In this document: positions 31,742 through 40,044 of the stretch, in pieces
How the letters are laid out: each line of letters begins with the position of its first letter
Numbering within the stretch: the first letter of the stretch is position 1
Source: Mesorhizobium sp. B2-3-4
Lineage (GTDB): Bacteria; Pseudomonadota; Alphaproteobacteria; Rhizobiales; Rhizobiaceae
NCBI RefSeq assembly: GCF_006442315.1
Contig: NZ_VFVY01000001.1
Coordinates: forward strand, 186,001 to 250,000
Direction: 5' to 3'
DNA: 64,000 bases
Program-made: the position numbers and the translations under genes
Notes under the pieces: generated by a model
What the model saw: the letters and a program-made list of their open reading frames with translations, nothing else
Databases searched by the model: none
What the model was told of the DNA's origin: nothing

Positions 31742-32793
31742 CAGGCGGCGGGCGCGTCGAGCTTGGGACGGTCGGCGGCCGACAGTTCCAGGATCTTTGT
31801 CGTATAGACGTCCGCGGCGGCGGGCCGGCCGTTCGGGTACTGGCCGACCTTGTCGAGCAGCGCCAATTGCTCCTCGATCGACGCCGGATCGAATGTGCCC
31901 CAGCCGTCCTTGGCCGTCGTGCCGTCGAAGGAGAGTTTCAGCACCAGGTTGACGGTCTTTTCTTCCCAGCCCAGGTCCATTTCGGGATAGGCGGCGACCA
32001 TTTTCTTGACCGCCTCCTGCGGGTTGGCGTGCACCCAGCCCCATCCCTTGGCGACCGCGCCGATGAACTTGGCCAGCGTCTGCGGATCCTTTTCGATCGC
32101 GGCGTCGGTGGCGAAATAGACATCGGCATAGGAGGCAAGCCCGAGGTCACGTACCAGAAGGTCGACGCGGTCGTCGCCGACGACGCTCAGCGCCTGCGTG
32201 TTGGTGATCCAGCCGCCGATGGCGTCGACATCGCCCCGCATCAGCGGTCCCTTGTCGAAACCGACATTGACGACGGTGACGTCGGAGGCGCTCATGCCGT
32301 TCTTGGCGAGGATCTCGTCCATCACGAAACGGGCCGTCGGCTGGATGCCGATCTTCTTGCCCTTGAGGTCGGCCACGCCCTTGATCGGGTTCGAGCCTTT
32401 CGAGGTGAGCGCATAAGGGCCGGTGCGGAAACCGCAGGCGATGATCTTGATCGGCACGCCGCTGGCGCGCGCCGCGTATAGCTGCGGCGTTTCGGAGAAC
32501 TGCCCGAGCTGCGCGGAGCCCGAGATGACCGGCGGCACGGTCGAGGCATTCGGGCCGCCCGGGCTGAATTCCACGTCGAGCCCGGCATCCTTGAAATAGC
32601 CGTTGGCGACGGCGGCGATGTCGCCGATCTGGCCATTCGACATCAGCCAGTCATACTGGATGACGACTTTGCCGGCTGCCTTTGCTCCCGGTGTCAGCAC
32701 GAGCTGCATGCCGGCGGATGCCGCGGCGACGGCAGCCAGACCGCCCTTCATCAAGCTACGGCGGTTCAGATTGAAATCCTGGTTCCCACTCAT
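31741..32793 (-). CDS. NMT1/THI5-like periplasmic substrate-binding protein
   Basis: The 350-residue protein starts with NRRSLMKGGLAAVAAASAGM, a Tat-like signal with an Arg-Arg pair. The mature part shows the SsuA/THI5 pattern: VVIQYDWLMSNGQIGDIAAV, FKDAGLDVEFSPGGPN and PLMRGDVDAIGGWITN. It binds an organic ligand, probably a small acid or a nitrogen- or sulfur-containing compound. Export in folded form by Tat is suggested by the signal but not proven. Confidence 0.8.
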   Translation of the reverse strand: MSGNQDFNLNRRSLMKGGLAAVAAASAGMQLVLTPGAKAAGKVVIQYDWLMSNGQIGDIAAVANGYFKDAGLDVEFSPGGPNASTVPPVISGSAQLGQFSETPQLYAARASGVPIKIIACGFRTGPYALTSKGSNPIKGVADLKGKKIGIQPTARFVMDEILAKNGMSASDVTVVNVGFDKGPLMRGDVDAIGGWITNTQALSVVGDDRVDLLVRDLGLASYADVYFATDAAIEKDPQTLAKFIGAVAKGWGWVHANPQEAVKKMVAAYPEMDLGWEEKTVNLVLKLSFDGTTAKDGWGTFDPASIEEQLALLDKVGQYPNGRPAAADVYTTKILELSAADRPKLDAPAA

Positions 32794-32860
32794 CTTTCGC
32801 TCCTGTTTTCAGACTTCTTGTCTCTTCTTCAGGCGCCGCTCCCAAACGGCACGGCGTCGT

Positions 32861-33304
32861 CTACGGCTGTTCGTCGTGATAGTCGCCAGGGCCGCCGTCG
32901 AGCCAGGCGTAGAGTTCCCAGAGCGTGTCGTCCGGGTCGGTGAAGTAGGCGCAGCGCGCGTTCCAGACGTAGTTTTGCGGCGCCCCGTAAAAGGGCACGC
33001 CCTTGGCGCTGAGTTCCGCATGCAATTGGTCGATCTCGTCGGGGCTATCGAGCAGCACGGCGACGCAGACCTTGTGCGCGTGGCGCGGCGATTTCAGGTT
33101 CGACACGCCTGTATGCCGGTTGATGTGATCGAGTTCCCAGGCGGCCAGCGTCACACCCTGGCCATGGAAATCGGCAAAACCCTCGGCGCGGCGGCGCAAG
33201 CGGAAACCAAGCTTTTCGACATAGAATTCGACGGTCCGCTCGATGTCGGCGACCAGCAGGCAGACGTCGGAAATGCGGCTCAGGCTGGCGATCGGCATGG
33301 TCAT
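32861..33304 (-). CDS. VOC-family (glyoxalase/dioxygenase-like) protein
   Basis: The 147-residue protein has the vicinal-oxygen-chelate repeats: RISDVCLLVADIERTVEFYV, GVTLAAWELDHINRH, and ARCAYFTDPDDTLWELYAW with the metal-ligand Glu. It may be a small dioxygenase, glyoxalase or isomerase working on the imported compound. It overlaps the FadR-type regulator start by four bases. The substrate is unknown. Confidence 0.75.
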   Translation of the reverse strand: MTMPIASLSRISDVCLLVADIERTVEFYVEKLGFRLRRRAEGFADFHGQGVTLAAWELDHINRHTGVSNLKSPRHAHKVCVAVLLDSPDEIDQLHAELSAKGVPFYGAPQNYVWNARCAYFTDPDDTLWELYAWLDGGPGDYHDEQP

Positions 33305-34044
33305 CGTGCTCCGTCGGTATGGTCGCCGCGCGCCGACGGCAGCCTGACGCCAACCCGGTTGGCGGCGCCGATGATATGGGCCCGCATCGCCGCCTCGGCC
33401 GCTGCGGGGTTCCCAGCCACCAGCGCATCGTAGATGCGCACATGCTCGCCGACATTGACCTCGACCAGGTCGTGCAGCGGGTTGGTCAGGCGGGCATAGT
33501 GGATGGACTGGCGGATCTGCTCGCAGACAAAGGAAATGAAGGTGTGGATATAACTGTTGCCGGTGGCCCGCGCGATCTCGCGATGGAACAGAAGGTCGGC
33601 GTCGATGCTGCCATCCTCCCAGCGCTCCTCGCCGCTCATGCGGTCGAGCGCTGCCTTGATGGCGTCGAGATGCTCCTGGCTGCGCCGTGCCGCGGCGAGT
33701 GCCGCCGATTCGGCTTCCAATATGCAGCGCAGTTCGAACAGCCGCTCCATATTGTGCGTGTCCTTCAGCGCCTCGCGGTCGATGCGGATAGCGGCGCGCT
33801 GCTCGGGCGCCAGCACGAAGGCGCCGATGCCTTGCCGTGCCTCGATCATGCCGTCGGCCCTGAGCTGGGCGATGGCCTCGCGCACCACGTTGCGGCTGAC
33901 GCCGAATTTTTCGGACAGTTCCTGTTCGGTGGGCAGCCGCGCGCCGGGATTGAGATCGCCGGATTCGATCTCGCGGCTCAGGAAGGCGGCAACCCGGTGC
34001 GGCAGCGTCTCGACGGTGCCGATGGCGGCAAGCCTTTGCTTCAT
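33301..34044 (-). CDS. GntR/FadR-family transcriptional regulator
   Basis: The 247-residue protein has a GntR winged helix (PTEQELSEKFGVSRNVVREAIAQLRADG) and an FCD ligand-binding domain (residues about 90-230: MERLFELRCILEAESAALAA, HREIARATGNSYI, EHVRIYDALVAGN). FCD regulators often sense a hydroxy acid or other organic acid. It is coupled by ATGA to the FAD oxidase gene, its likely target. Start 34044 is chosen for that overlap. Confidence 0.85.
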   Translation of the reverse strand: MKQRLAAIGTVETLPHRVAAFLSREIESGDLNPGARLPTEQELSEKFGVSRNVVREAIAQLRADGMIEARQGIGAFVLAPEQRAAIRIDREALKDTHNMERLFELRCILEAESAALAAARRSQEHLDAIKAALDRMSGEERWEDGSIDADLLFHREIARATGNSYIHTFISFVCEQIRQSIHYARLTNPLHDLVEVNVGEHVRIYDALVAGNPAAAEAAMRAHIIGAANRVGVRLPSARGDHTDGAR

Positions 34045-35477
34045 GGCGTGGTCTCCGTCGGCGGCAGCAGGCAACCGGGATTCATCAACCCCTTGGGATC
34101 GAAAGCGTCCTTCAGGGTCGTGGCCAGCCGCCGATGGACAGGGGACAGGCCGCTCCAGAATTCCTGCCGGCGGCTGCGGCCGATTCCATGTTCGGCACTG
34201 ATCGAACCGCCGAGGCCGACGGCGATATCGTAGAGCCCGGCGGTGACATCGGCGCCTCGTGAGCGGGCTTCGCCGTCAGCCAGATCGAGCGGTGGCAGCA
34301 CGTTGAAATGGATGTTGCCGTCGCCGGCATGGCCATAGGCCAGCGGGGTCCAGCCGGGATGGTCGGTTACCACGAAGCGCCTGGCGCGCTCGATCAAGGC
34401 CGGGATGTCGGAGATTTTCACCGAAAGGTCGGTGCGCACGTGATAGCCACGCCTCGCCTGGCCTTCGACCAGGCCTTCACGGATCGCCCAGAAGCCCTTC
34501 GCCTGCGCGCTGCTGCTGGCCAGCACCGCATCGCCGACCAGGCCATTTTCCATCGCGCCGGCGAGGAAGCCAACCAGGACGGCGTTGAGATCGACCAGCG
34601 CGCTCGAGGACAGTTCGATCAGCACCTGGACCGGTGCCGTCACCGGTGCGGTCGTGCCGGGATCGATCAGCCGCGCCAACTCGATGCATTCCGCGCCGAT
34701 GATTTCGAAGGCCGACACCAGATCCGAGCAATCGCGCCGTGCCTGGCGAAACAGCGCGATCGCGGCCTCGAAGGAAGCAACCCCGAGATAGGCGGTTTCG
34801 ACGCGCGCCGGTTTTGGAAACAGCTTGACCTCGACGCCGGTGATGATGCCGAGCGTTCCTTCGGCGCCGATGAAGAGCTGCTTGAGGTCGTAGCCGGTAT
34901 TGTTCTTGCGCAGGCCGGAAAAGCCGTTCCACAATTCGCCGTCGGCAAGCACGACTTCCAGTCCGAGGATCAGGTCGCGCGCCATGCCGTAGCGCAGCAC
35001 GTTGACGCCGCCGGCATTGGTGGCGGCGTTGCCGCCGATCCGGCAACTTCCCTGCGCGCCGAGCGCCAGCGGAAACAGGCAGTCTTGCTTCTCACTGGCG
35101 TCCTTGATCGTCTGCAGGACGCAACCGGCATCGGCCCGCAGCATAAAATTGTCGGCGTCGATCAGGCGGATAGCGTTCAGCCGGTCGAGGCTGACGATCA
35201 GCGCGCCGGCGCCCTTCGTGTCGATCGCGCCTGCGACAAGGCCGGTATTGCCGCCCTGCGGAATGATGCCGAGCCCGAGCGAGGCGCAAAGCCGCACCAG
35301 CGCCTGTACTTCGGCGACCGAGCTCGGCCTCAGCACCGCCAGCGCCGCGCCGCGATAATCGCCCGACCAGTCGCGCAGATATCCGGCCATGCCGGCCGCG
35401 TCGGCGAGCACGCCGTTCGTGCCGACGATGCCTTGCAGCGCGTCGAGAACTGGTGAGGCGATGCCGGGAACCGTCAT
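34041..35477 (-). CDS. FAD-linked oxidase (GlcD/D-2-hydroxyacid dehydrogenase type)
   Basis: The 478-residue protein has the FAD-binding PCMH part (RPSSVAEVQALVRLCASLGLG, IIPQGGNTGLVAGA, GSCRIGGNAATNAGG). A FAD-oxidase C-terminal domain with GHAGDGNIHFNV and SAEHGIGRSRRQEF follows. This is the signature of D-lactate, glycolate and D-2-hydroxyglutarate dehydrogenases. The substrate is probably a D-2-hydroxyacid delivered by the ABC system downstream. It is the first gene of the operon. Confidence 0.85.
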   Translation of the reverse strand: MTVPGIASPVLDALQGIVGTNGVLADAAGMAGYLRDWSGDYRGAALAVLRPSSVAEVQALVRLCASLGLGIIPQGGNTGLVAGAIDTKGAGALIVSLDRLNAIRLIDADNFMLRADAGCVLQTIKDASEKQDCLFPLALGAQGSCRIGGNAATNAGGVNVLRYGMARDLILGLEVVLADGELWNGFSGLRKNNTGYDLKQLFIGAEGTLGIITGVEVKLFPKPARVETAYLGVASFEAAIALFRQARRDCSDLVSAFEIIGAECIELARLIDPGTTAPVTAPVQVLIELSSSALVDLNAVLVGFLAGAMENGLVGDAVLASSSAQAKGFWAIREGLVEGQARRGYHVRTDLSVKISDIPALIERARRFVVTDHPGWTPLAYGHAGDGNIHFNVLPPLDLADGEARSRGADVTAGLYDIAVGLGGSISAEHGIGRSRRQEFWSGLSPVHRRLATTLKDAFDPKGLMNPGCLLPPTETTP

Positions 35478-35521
35478 TCCTATGCCTAGTGGGCCTGTGC
35501 TTGGTGAGGTTGAGAAGTATG

Positions 35522-35533
35522 GATATACATATC
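35522..35533. promoter_or_regulatory. Candidate operator of the FAD-oxidase operon
   Basis: GATAT-AC-ATATC is an inverted repeat 45 bases before the FAD oxidase start, in an AT-rich patch that contrasts with its surroundings. FadR-type regulators bind such palindromes in the promoter of their own operon. The spacing and half-site do not match a fixed consensus, so this is a weak call. Confidence 0.3.
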
Positions 35534-35692
35534 ATCCTACAACTCAATTAGAGTCAACGGACTTGCGTCGACGACCGCAAATCATCAACAGGCAAGGCGT
35601 GGTCGGCCATGCCGCCAAGAAGGTGGCTGGCGTTCAGCGGTTTGACGGGAGGCGTTGAGAGAGATCAGCCGGCCAGCGGACGGTCGTTGTTG

Positions 35693-36997
35693 CTAGAGAT
35701 ATTGCGCGACTTTCTTGCCGACGGTCAGGAAGCGCAGCGGATCGATCGCCTCGCCATTGTGGCGCACTTCATAGTGCAGATGCGGGCCGGTCGAGCGGCC
35801 GCTGCTGCCGGTCTTGCCGATGACCGCGCCGGCGTCCACTTTTTCACCAACTGTCACGTCGATCTCGCTGAGATGTCCGTAGCGTGTGGCAAAACCATTG
35901 CCATGGTCGACCTCGACCATGCGGCCATAGCCGCCATTCCAGCCTGCCTTGGTGACGACGCCGGGCGCCGTCACCCGCGCCGCCATGCCGATCGGGGCCC
36001 TGAAATCCATGCCCGAATGCAGGGCGGCCGTGCCGAGAATGGGGTCGGTGCGCACTCCGAATGGACTGGTGACGGAGTGGCCGGGGGCGGGATTGGTCAG
36101 CGGCAGCTGGCGCGCCTCCTTCTTCAACTGATCGAGCGTGTCCAGCGCCTCGTCCAGTTCCTTGACCTTGCTGTCGAAGATCATCGAGGAATCGAGCGGG
36201 ATAAGCGGTCCGCCGACATCGCTTTCGTTCTTGCCGAAATCGCTGTCGACCGGCAGTCCGGCCGCCTGCAGTGCCTGCTGGATGGCATCGGCGCTCTTGT
36301 AGGCGTTGTCGGCCAGTGTGCTGATGCGGCTGAGCTGTTCGTTCTCGATGGATTTCAACGACTGATTGATCGAGACGAACAGCCTGTCGGCGCGGTCGGC
36401 CGCTGAATCGCTGGGCAGCGGATCGGTTCGGGTCGACCACAAGGAGAAGGGCCTGGTGTCGGCGGTGCCGAGGTCGGCGGCCAGGCTGGCAACCGCGTAA
36501 TTCTGCGCGGGCTGGTTGATGCTGCCGGTAACCTCGGCGCGTTTGTCCGGCTTGGCGGCCGCCGCCGGCTGGTCGGCGGGCACCGTTCCGACGTCATTTT
36601 CGGCGCGTTCGAGCAATGGGCCGAGGCGGCCATGACGCTGGCTGAGCTGCGTCTGGCGTTCGAGCAGTTCGCTGACCTTGGTTTCCATCAATTGCTGGTC
36701 GAGCAGTTGCCTGCTGGTGATGCGGTCGACCTGGGCGCGAAGCGCCGAAATGCGGTCCTCGTAAGCTTGCTGCATGCGCGCCTGACGCGCGGTGGTGGCG
36801 CCGATCAGGTCGTCGCGCAGCACGAGATAGGATGTCGCCAGCAGGTATCCGACGGCAATGGCCGCGAGTGCCGAACCGATGAACGCGGCGAGCCAGGGGC
36901 GGATCGTGAAGTGCCTGATCTCGTTGCCCCGGGCGATGATGACCGTGTGGGGTTCCTTGCGCCTGCCGAAGACTGCGGACTGACCGGTTGCGTTCAC
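35693..36997 (-). CDS. M23-family (LytM) cell-wall endopeptidase, membrane-anchored
   Basis: The 434-residue protein has a short cytoplasmic start, a membrane segment (LAAFIGSALAAIAVGYLLATS), a long coiled-coil part (residues about 60-270) and a C-terminal LytM domain. Zinc ligands are visible as HSGMDFRAP and HLHYEVR, followed by DPLRFL. It cuts peptide cross-links of peptidoglycan or activates such an enzyme at division or elongation sites. It is monocistronic; the 267 bases upstream hold no gene. Confidence 0.85.
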   Translation of the reverse strand: MNATGQSAVFGRRKEPHTVIIARGNEIRHFTIRPWLAAFIGSALAAIAVGYLLATSYLVLRDDLIGATTARQARMQQAYEDRISALRAQVDRITSRQLLDQQLMETKVSELLERQTQLSQRHGRLGPLLERAENDVGTVPADQPAAAAKPDKRAEVTGSINQPAQNYAVASLAADLGTADTRPFSLWSTRTDPLPSDSAADRADRLFVSINQSLKSIENEQLSRISTLADNAYKSADAIQQALQAAGLPVDSDFGKNESDVGGPLIPLDSSMIFDSKVKELDEALDTLDQLKKEARQLPLTNPAPGHSVTSPFGVRTDPILGTAALHSGMDFRAPIGMAARVTAPGVVTKAGWNGGYGRMVEVDHGNGFATRYGHLSEIDVTVGEKVDAGAVIGKTGSSGRSTGPHLHYEVRHNGEAIDPLRFLTVGKKVAQYL

Positions 36998-37264
36998 GGG
37001 ACCAAGCTTTCGTTTACGACACCACGACGGCTTAATTACACATTATTAGGGTTAACAAAGGCTTGCCGGATCCAACGTCTGGCGCGCAATGCACGCGGCG
37101 CGGGCATCAGGTTGCGTGGAAATCGCCAAGCGGAGCCGCCAAGCGGCGAAATCGTCGGCAATGAGTACCAATACGATGCTGGAAGCGGACAGTCCCGCCA
37201 AGAGCAAGTCTCAGATTTTTAACTGTTTTCGATTGTATTTGGTTGACAGTTTTCGAGTAAAGCC

Positions 37265-38308
37265 GTGCTGGGACTTTGGATCACCGTGGCGGTAGGAATG
37301 CTGAACGATTTGGTAGGCAAAATTCTCGACAAGCTTTCGGGCGCCAGTTTGCTGGCGACCGGGCTTTTGCTGCTGACGGCACTGGTCAGCGCGCTCGTGG
37401 CTTATTGGCGCACGGTCGAGGAGAAGAGCTGGAAGGAGTTTTTCGAGTTCGTCATCCCGCACGAGGTCATCACTCATCCCTCGGCAAAGGCCGATCTTTT
37501 GTTCTGGGTGACGAAGAAAGCCTTGATGCCTTTCCTGATGCTGCCGGCCGGAATTGTCTTCGTCTCGGCGGTCGGCTACGGGACCAATTGGCTGTTTTCA
37601 ACACTGTTCCAGTTCCAGCCGCCTTTGATCGAGGGGCCGGCGGGCCCGGTGACGGTGCTGATCTTCACCATCACCATGCTGCTCGCCTACGACATTTCCT
37701 ACTATCTCTACCACGTCGCCCAGCATCGCTATCCCGTGCTTTGGGAACTGCACAAGGTGCATCACTCGGCCGAAGTGATGGTCGGGATCACCAAGGATCG
37801 CGTCCATCCGCTCGACGAGTTGATGAATCGCGCCTGGGACGGTCTCATCGTAGGCATCTGTTTCGGCATCTGGTCGCTGATTTCGCTGAACCTTGTCGAA
37901 CTGACCGTCTTTGGCGTCAACGTCTATGTCATGCGCAACATCCTGATGATGGATTTCGTCAGGCACACGCATTTCAAGATCTCGTTCGGTCCGCTCAACA
38001 ATGTGATCCTGTGTCCGCATTGGCATCAACTGCATCACAGCACCGATCCGCGCCACTACGACAAGAATTTCGGACTGCTCTTCTCGTTCTGGGACCGGCT
38101 GTTCGGAACATTGTGCGTGCCGAGGCCCGACGAGGACTTCAAGTTCGGATTGGTCGACCGCGATGTGCGCGACTACCAGTCGCTTGCCGGCCTCTACCTC
38201 ATGCCGCTGAAGCGGATGTGGGGGCATATTGCCAAGCGTTTCAGGGCCAGGCGTCTACGCCCGGCAAAGCCACGGACCCCGCAATCATCGGAAGGGACAC
38301 GGCCATGA
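37265..38308 (+). CDS. Sterol desaturase / fatty acid hydroxylase family protein
   Basis: The 347-residue protein has several membrane segments and the clustered histidines of diiron hydroxylases: YHVAQHR, LHKVHHSAE, RHTHFK and HWHQLHHS. It likely hydroxylates or desaturates a lipid in the inner membrane. It starts at GTG 37265 (ATG 37298 is an alternative), and its stop overlaps the next ATG. The coupling to an acyltransferase-like gene suggests a shared lipid or envelope product. Confidence 0.8.
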   Translation: MLGLWITVAVGMLNDLVGKILDKLSGASLLATGLLLLTALVSALVAYWRTVEEKSWKEFFEFVIPHEVITHPSAKADLLFWVTKKALMPFLMLPAGIVFVSAVGYGTNWLFSTLFQFQPPLIEGPAGPVTVLIFTITMLLAYDISYYLYHVAQHRYPVLWELHKVHHSAEVMVGITKDRVHPLDELMNRAWDGLIVGICFGIWSLISLNLVELTVFGVNVYVMRNILMMDFVRHTHFKISFGPLNNVILCPHWHQLHHSTDPRHYDKNFGLLFSFWDRLFGTLCVPRPDEDFKFGLVDRDVRDYQSLAGLYLMPLKRMWGHIAKRFRARRLRPAKPRTPQSSEGTRP

Positions 38309-39447
38309 ATGGCCCCTTTGTGCTTGCAGTACCGCGAACACGCACCTTCGAGATGGTGACATCGGCCGAGCGCCTGGCCGAGATCGCGCCGGCCTGGAGC
38401 AAGCTCTGGCGGCGAGCCGAGGGGCTTGCCTTCCAGCACCCGGACTGGATCGCGGCGTGGTGGCGCACCACCCCGCATCGGCAGCGGCGCGGGCTCCGGA
38501 TCGGACTTGCCTGGAATGGCGACCGGCTCGATGGGGTATTAGCGCTCGCGACCTTCAGGCGCTCCGGCATCCGCATGCTCGAATGGGCGGCGAAGGAACA
38601 CAGCGACTATGGCGACGCGCTCGTCGCACCCGACAGCGACCCGCGGACGATCTCCGGCCTCTGGCAACATGTCTTTGACCAGGGCGGCTTCGACCTTGCC
38701 TATCTCAACCGTCTGCTGCCGGATGCCGGCGTTCATGCCTTGATGGAGCCGGCCTCGCTTCAGGGCAAGGCGCTTCGGCCCAATCATCGCGGTGAAATCA
38801 GCTATCGTGTCGCCGGCCCCTGGCATACTGGCGCGGAATGGTTCGAGACGCTGTCCAAGAAGGCGCGGCAGAACTATCGCCGCGGCCGCAAGTTCATGGA
38901 GGAGGGCGGTGCACTGCGTTTCCGCCTGCTGGACGCGAGCGAACCGCGCGAGCCTGTGCTGGCGCGCGTCGCGACGCTGAAGCGCCTCTGGCTCGCCCGG
39001 CATGGCCGTGCCTCGGATCTCTTCGACCAGGGCTCGCCCGTTCTCGCCGCGCTCGTTTCGGTACTGGCCGATCTCGGGCTGTTGCGTATCTTCGTGCTGG
39101 AACTGGACGGCAAGATCGTCGCCGTCTCGATCAATTTCGAACAGCACGGCACGATGATGGCTTTCGTCACCACCTACGATCCCGAATATGAGCGCGCCTC
39201 GCCGGGTATGGTGCTGATGATGGACTACATCCAGTGGTCGCTCGACCGCGGCCTCGACACGATCGATTTTCTCTGCGGCGGCGAGGATTTCAAGCGGCGT
39301 TTCGCGACGCAATCCGTCGCGCTGTCCTCGATGATGGGCGCGCGCGGTCTGCGCGGGCATCTCGCCGCGCTGGCCGATCATGCGAACCATGTTTCGAAAT
39401 CCTGGAGGACGCGTTCGCAGCCGAAGGCGCAAGCGTCTGACGAGTAG
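38305..39447 (+). CDS. BioF2-like GNAT acetyltransferase (FemAB/CelD type)
   Basis: The 380-residue protein resembles the BioF2/CelD group: AFQHPDWIAAWWRT near the start, SKKARQNYRRGRKFMEEGG at about residue 190, and YDPEYERASPGMVLMMDYIQ with a C-terminal GGEDFKRRFA. These GNAT-fold enzymes transfer acyl or aminoacyl groups to polysaccharide or lipid. The ATG overlaps the sterol desaturase stop (ATGA), so the two act together. The acceptor is unknown. Confidence 0.75.
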   Translation: MNGPFVLAVPRTRTFEMVTSAERLAEIAPAWSKLWRRAEGLAFQHPDWIAAWWRTTPHRQRRGLRIGLAWNGDRLDGVLALATFRRSGIRMLEWAAKEHSDYGDALVAPDSDPRTISGLWQHVFDQGGFDLAYLNRLLPDAGVHALMEPASLQGKALRPNHRGEISYRVAGPWHTGAEWFETLSKKARQNYRRGRKFMEEGGALRFRLLDASEPREPVLARVATLKRLWLARHGRASDLFDQGSPVLAALVSVLADLGLLRIFVLELDGKIVAVSINFEQHGTMMAFVTTYDPEYERASPGMVLMMDYIQWSLDRGLDTIDFLCGGEDFKRRFATQSVALSSMMGARGLRGHLAALADHANHVSKSWRTRSQPKAQASDE

Positions 39448-39481
39448 CCTGCTAGGGTAACCTTCCCGGGCCTGGCCGCGC

Positions 39482-39949
39482 TCAAAGCGCGCGAACCGCC
39501 TCCAGCACTTCCTCGGCATGGCCCTTGACCCGGACCTTGCGCCAGATCCTGGCGATCCGCCCGTCACGGCCGATCAGGAACGTCGCGCGCTCGACGCCCA
39601 TGTATTTGCGTCCATACATCGATTTCTCGACCCACAGATGGTAGGCCTCGATCACCTTGCGCTCCTCGTCGGCGGCAAGATCGATGGTGAGATCGTATTT
39701 CGACTTGAATTTGTCGTGCTTTTTGGCGCTGTCGGGCGACAGGCCGATGACGACGGCGCCCGCCTTCTCGAATTGCGGCTTCAACTGCGAGAAGCTGATC
39801 GCTTCTTGCGTGCAGCTTGTCGTGTCGTCCTGCGGGTAGAAATAGAGCACCACCGGCTTGCCGGCGGACGCGGCGAGGCTGATCGATCCGCCGCCGTCCC
39901 GAGGCAGGTCGAATTGCGGCGCGGGATCGCCTACGTCGAGGTCAGCCAT
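39482..39949 (-). CDS. bcp: Thioredoxin-dependent peroxiredoxin (Bcp/PrxQ)
   Basis: The 155-residue protein has the AhpC/TSA core DPAPQFDLPRDGG, VVLYFYPQDDTTSCTQEA with the peroxidatic Cys, FLIGRDGRIARIWRKV and the usual EVLEAVRAL end. It reduces hydroperoxides in the cytoplasm with thioredoxin. Start 39949 (MADLDV) is chosen since AAGGG is well spaced; 39955 is possible. There is no clear second resolving cysteine, so it is a one-cysteine type. Confidence 0.85.
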   Translation of the reverse strand: MADLDVGDPAPQFDLPRDGGGSISLAASAGKPVVLYFYPQDDTTSCTQEAISFSQLKPQFEKAGAVVIGLSPDSAKKHDKFKSKYDLTIDLAADEERKVIEAYHLWVEKSMYGRKYMGVERATFLIGRDGRIARIWRKVRVKGHAEEVLEAVRAL

Positions 39950-40044
39950 ATCCATGCCCTTGTTTGAGGTTACGCGCGAAGCAACACCGATATAGTGTCG
40001 GGCGGGGATTCGTCCACGAGCGAATTCGGACAACGGAAGATTGC

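Noticed and set aside
37276..39447. 723-codon frame fusing the sterol desaturase and acyltransferase regions
   Set aside because: The first part is an out-of-frame read of the desaturase gene; the real genes overlap by ATGA.
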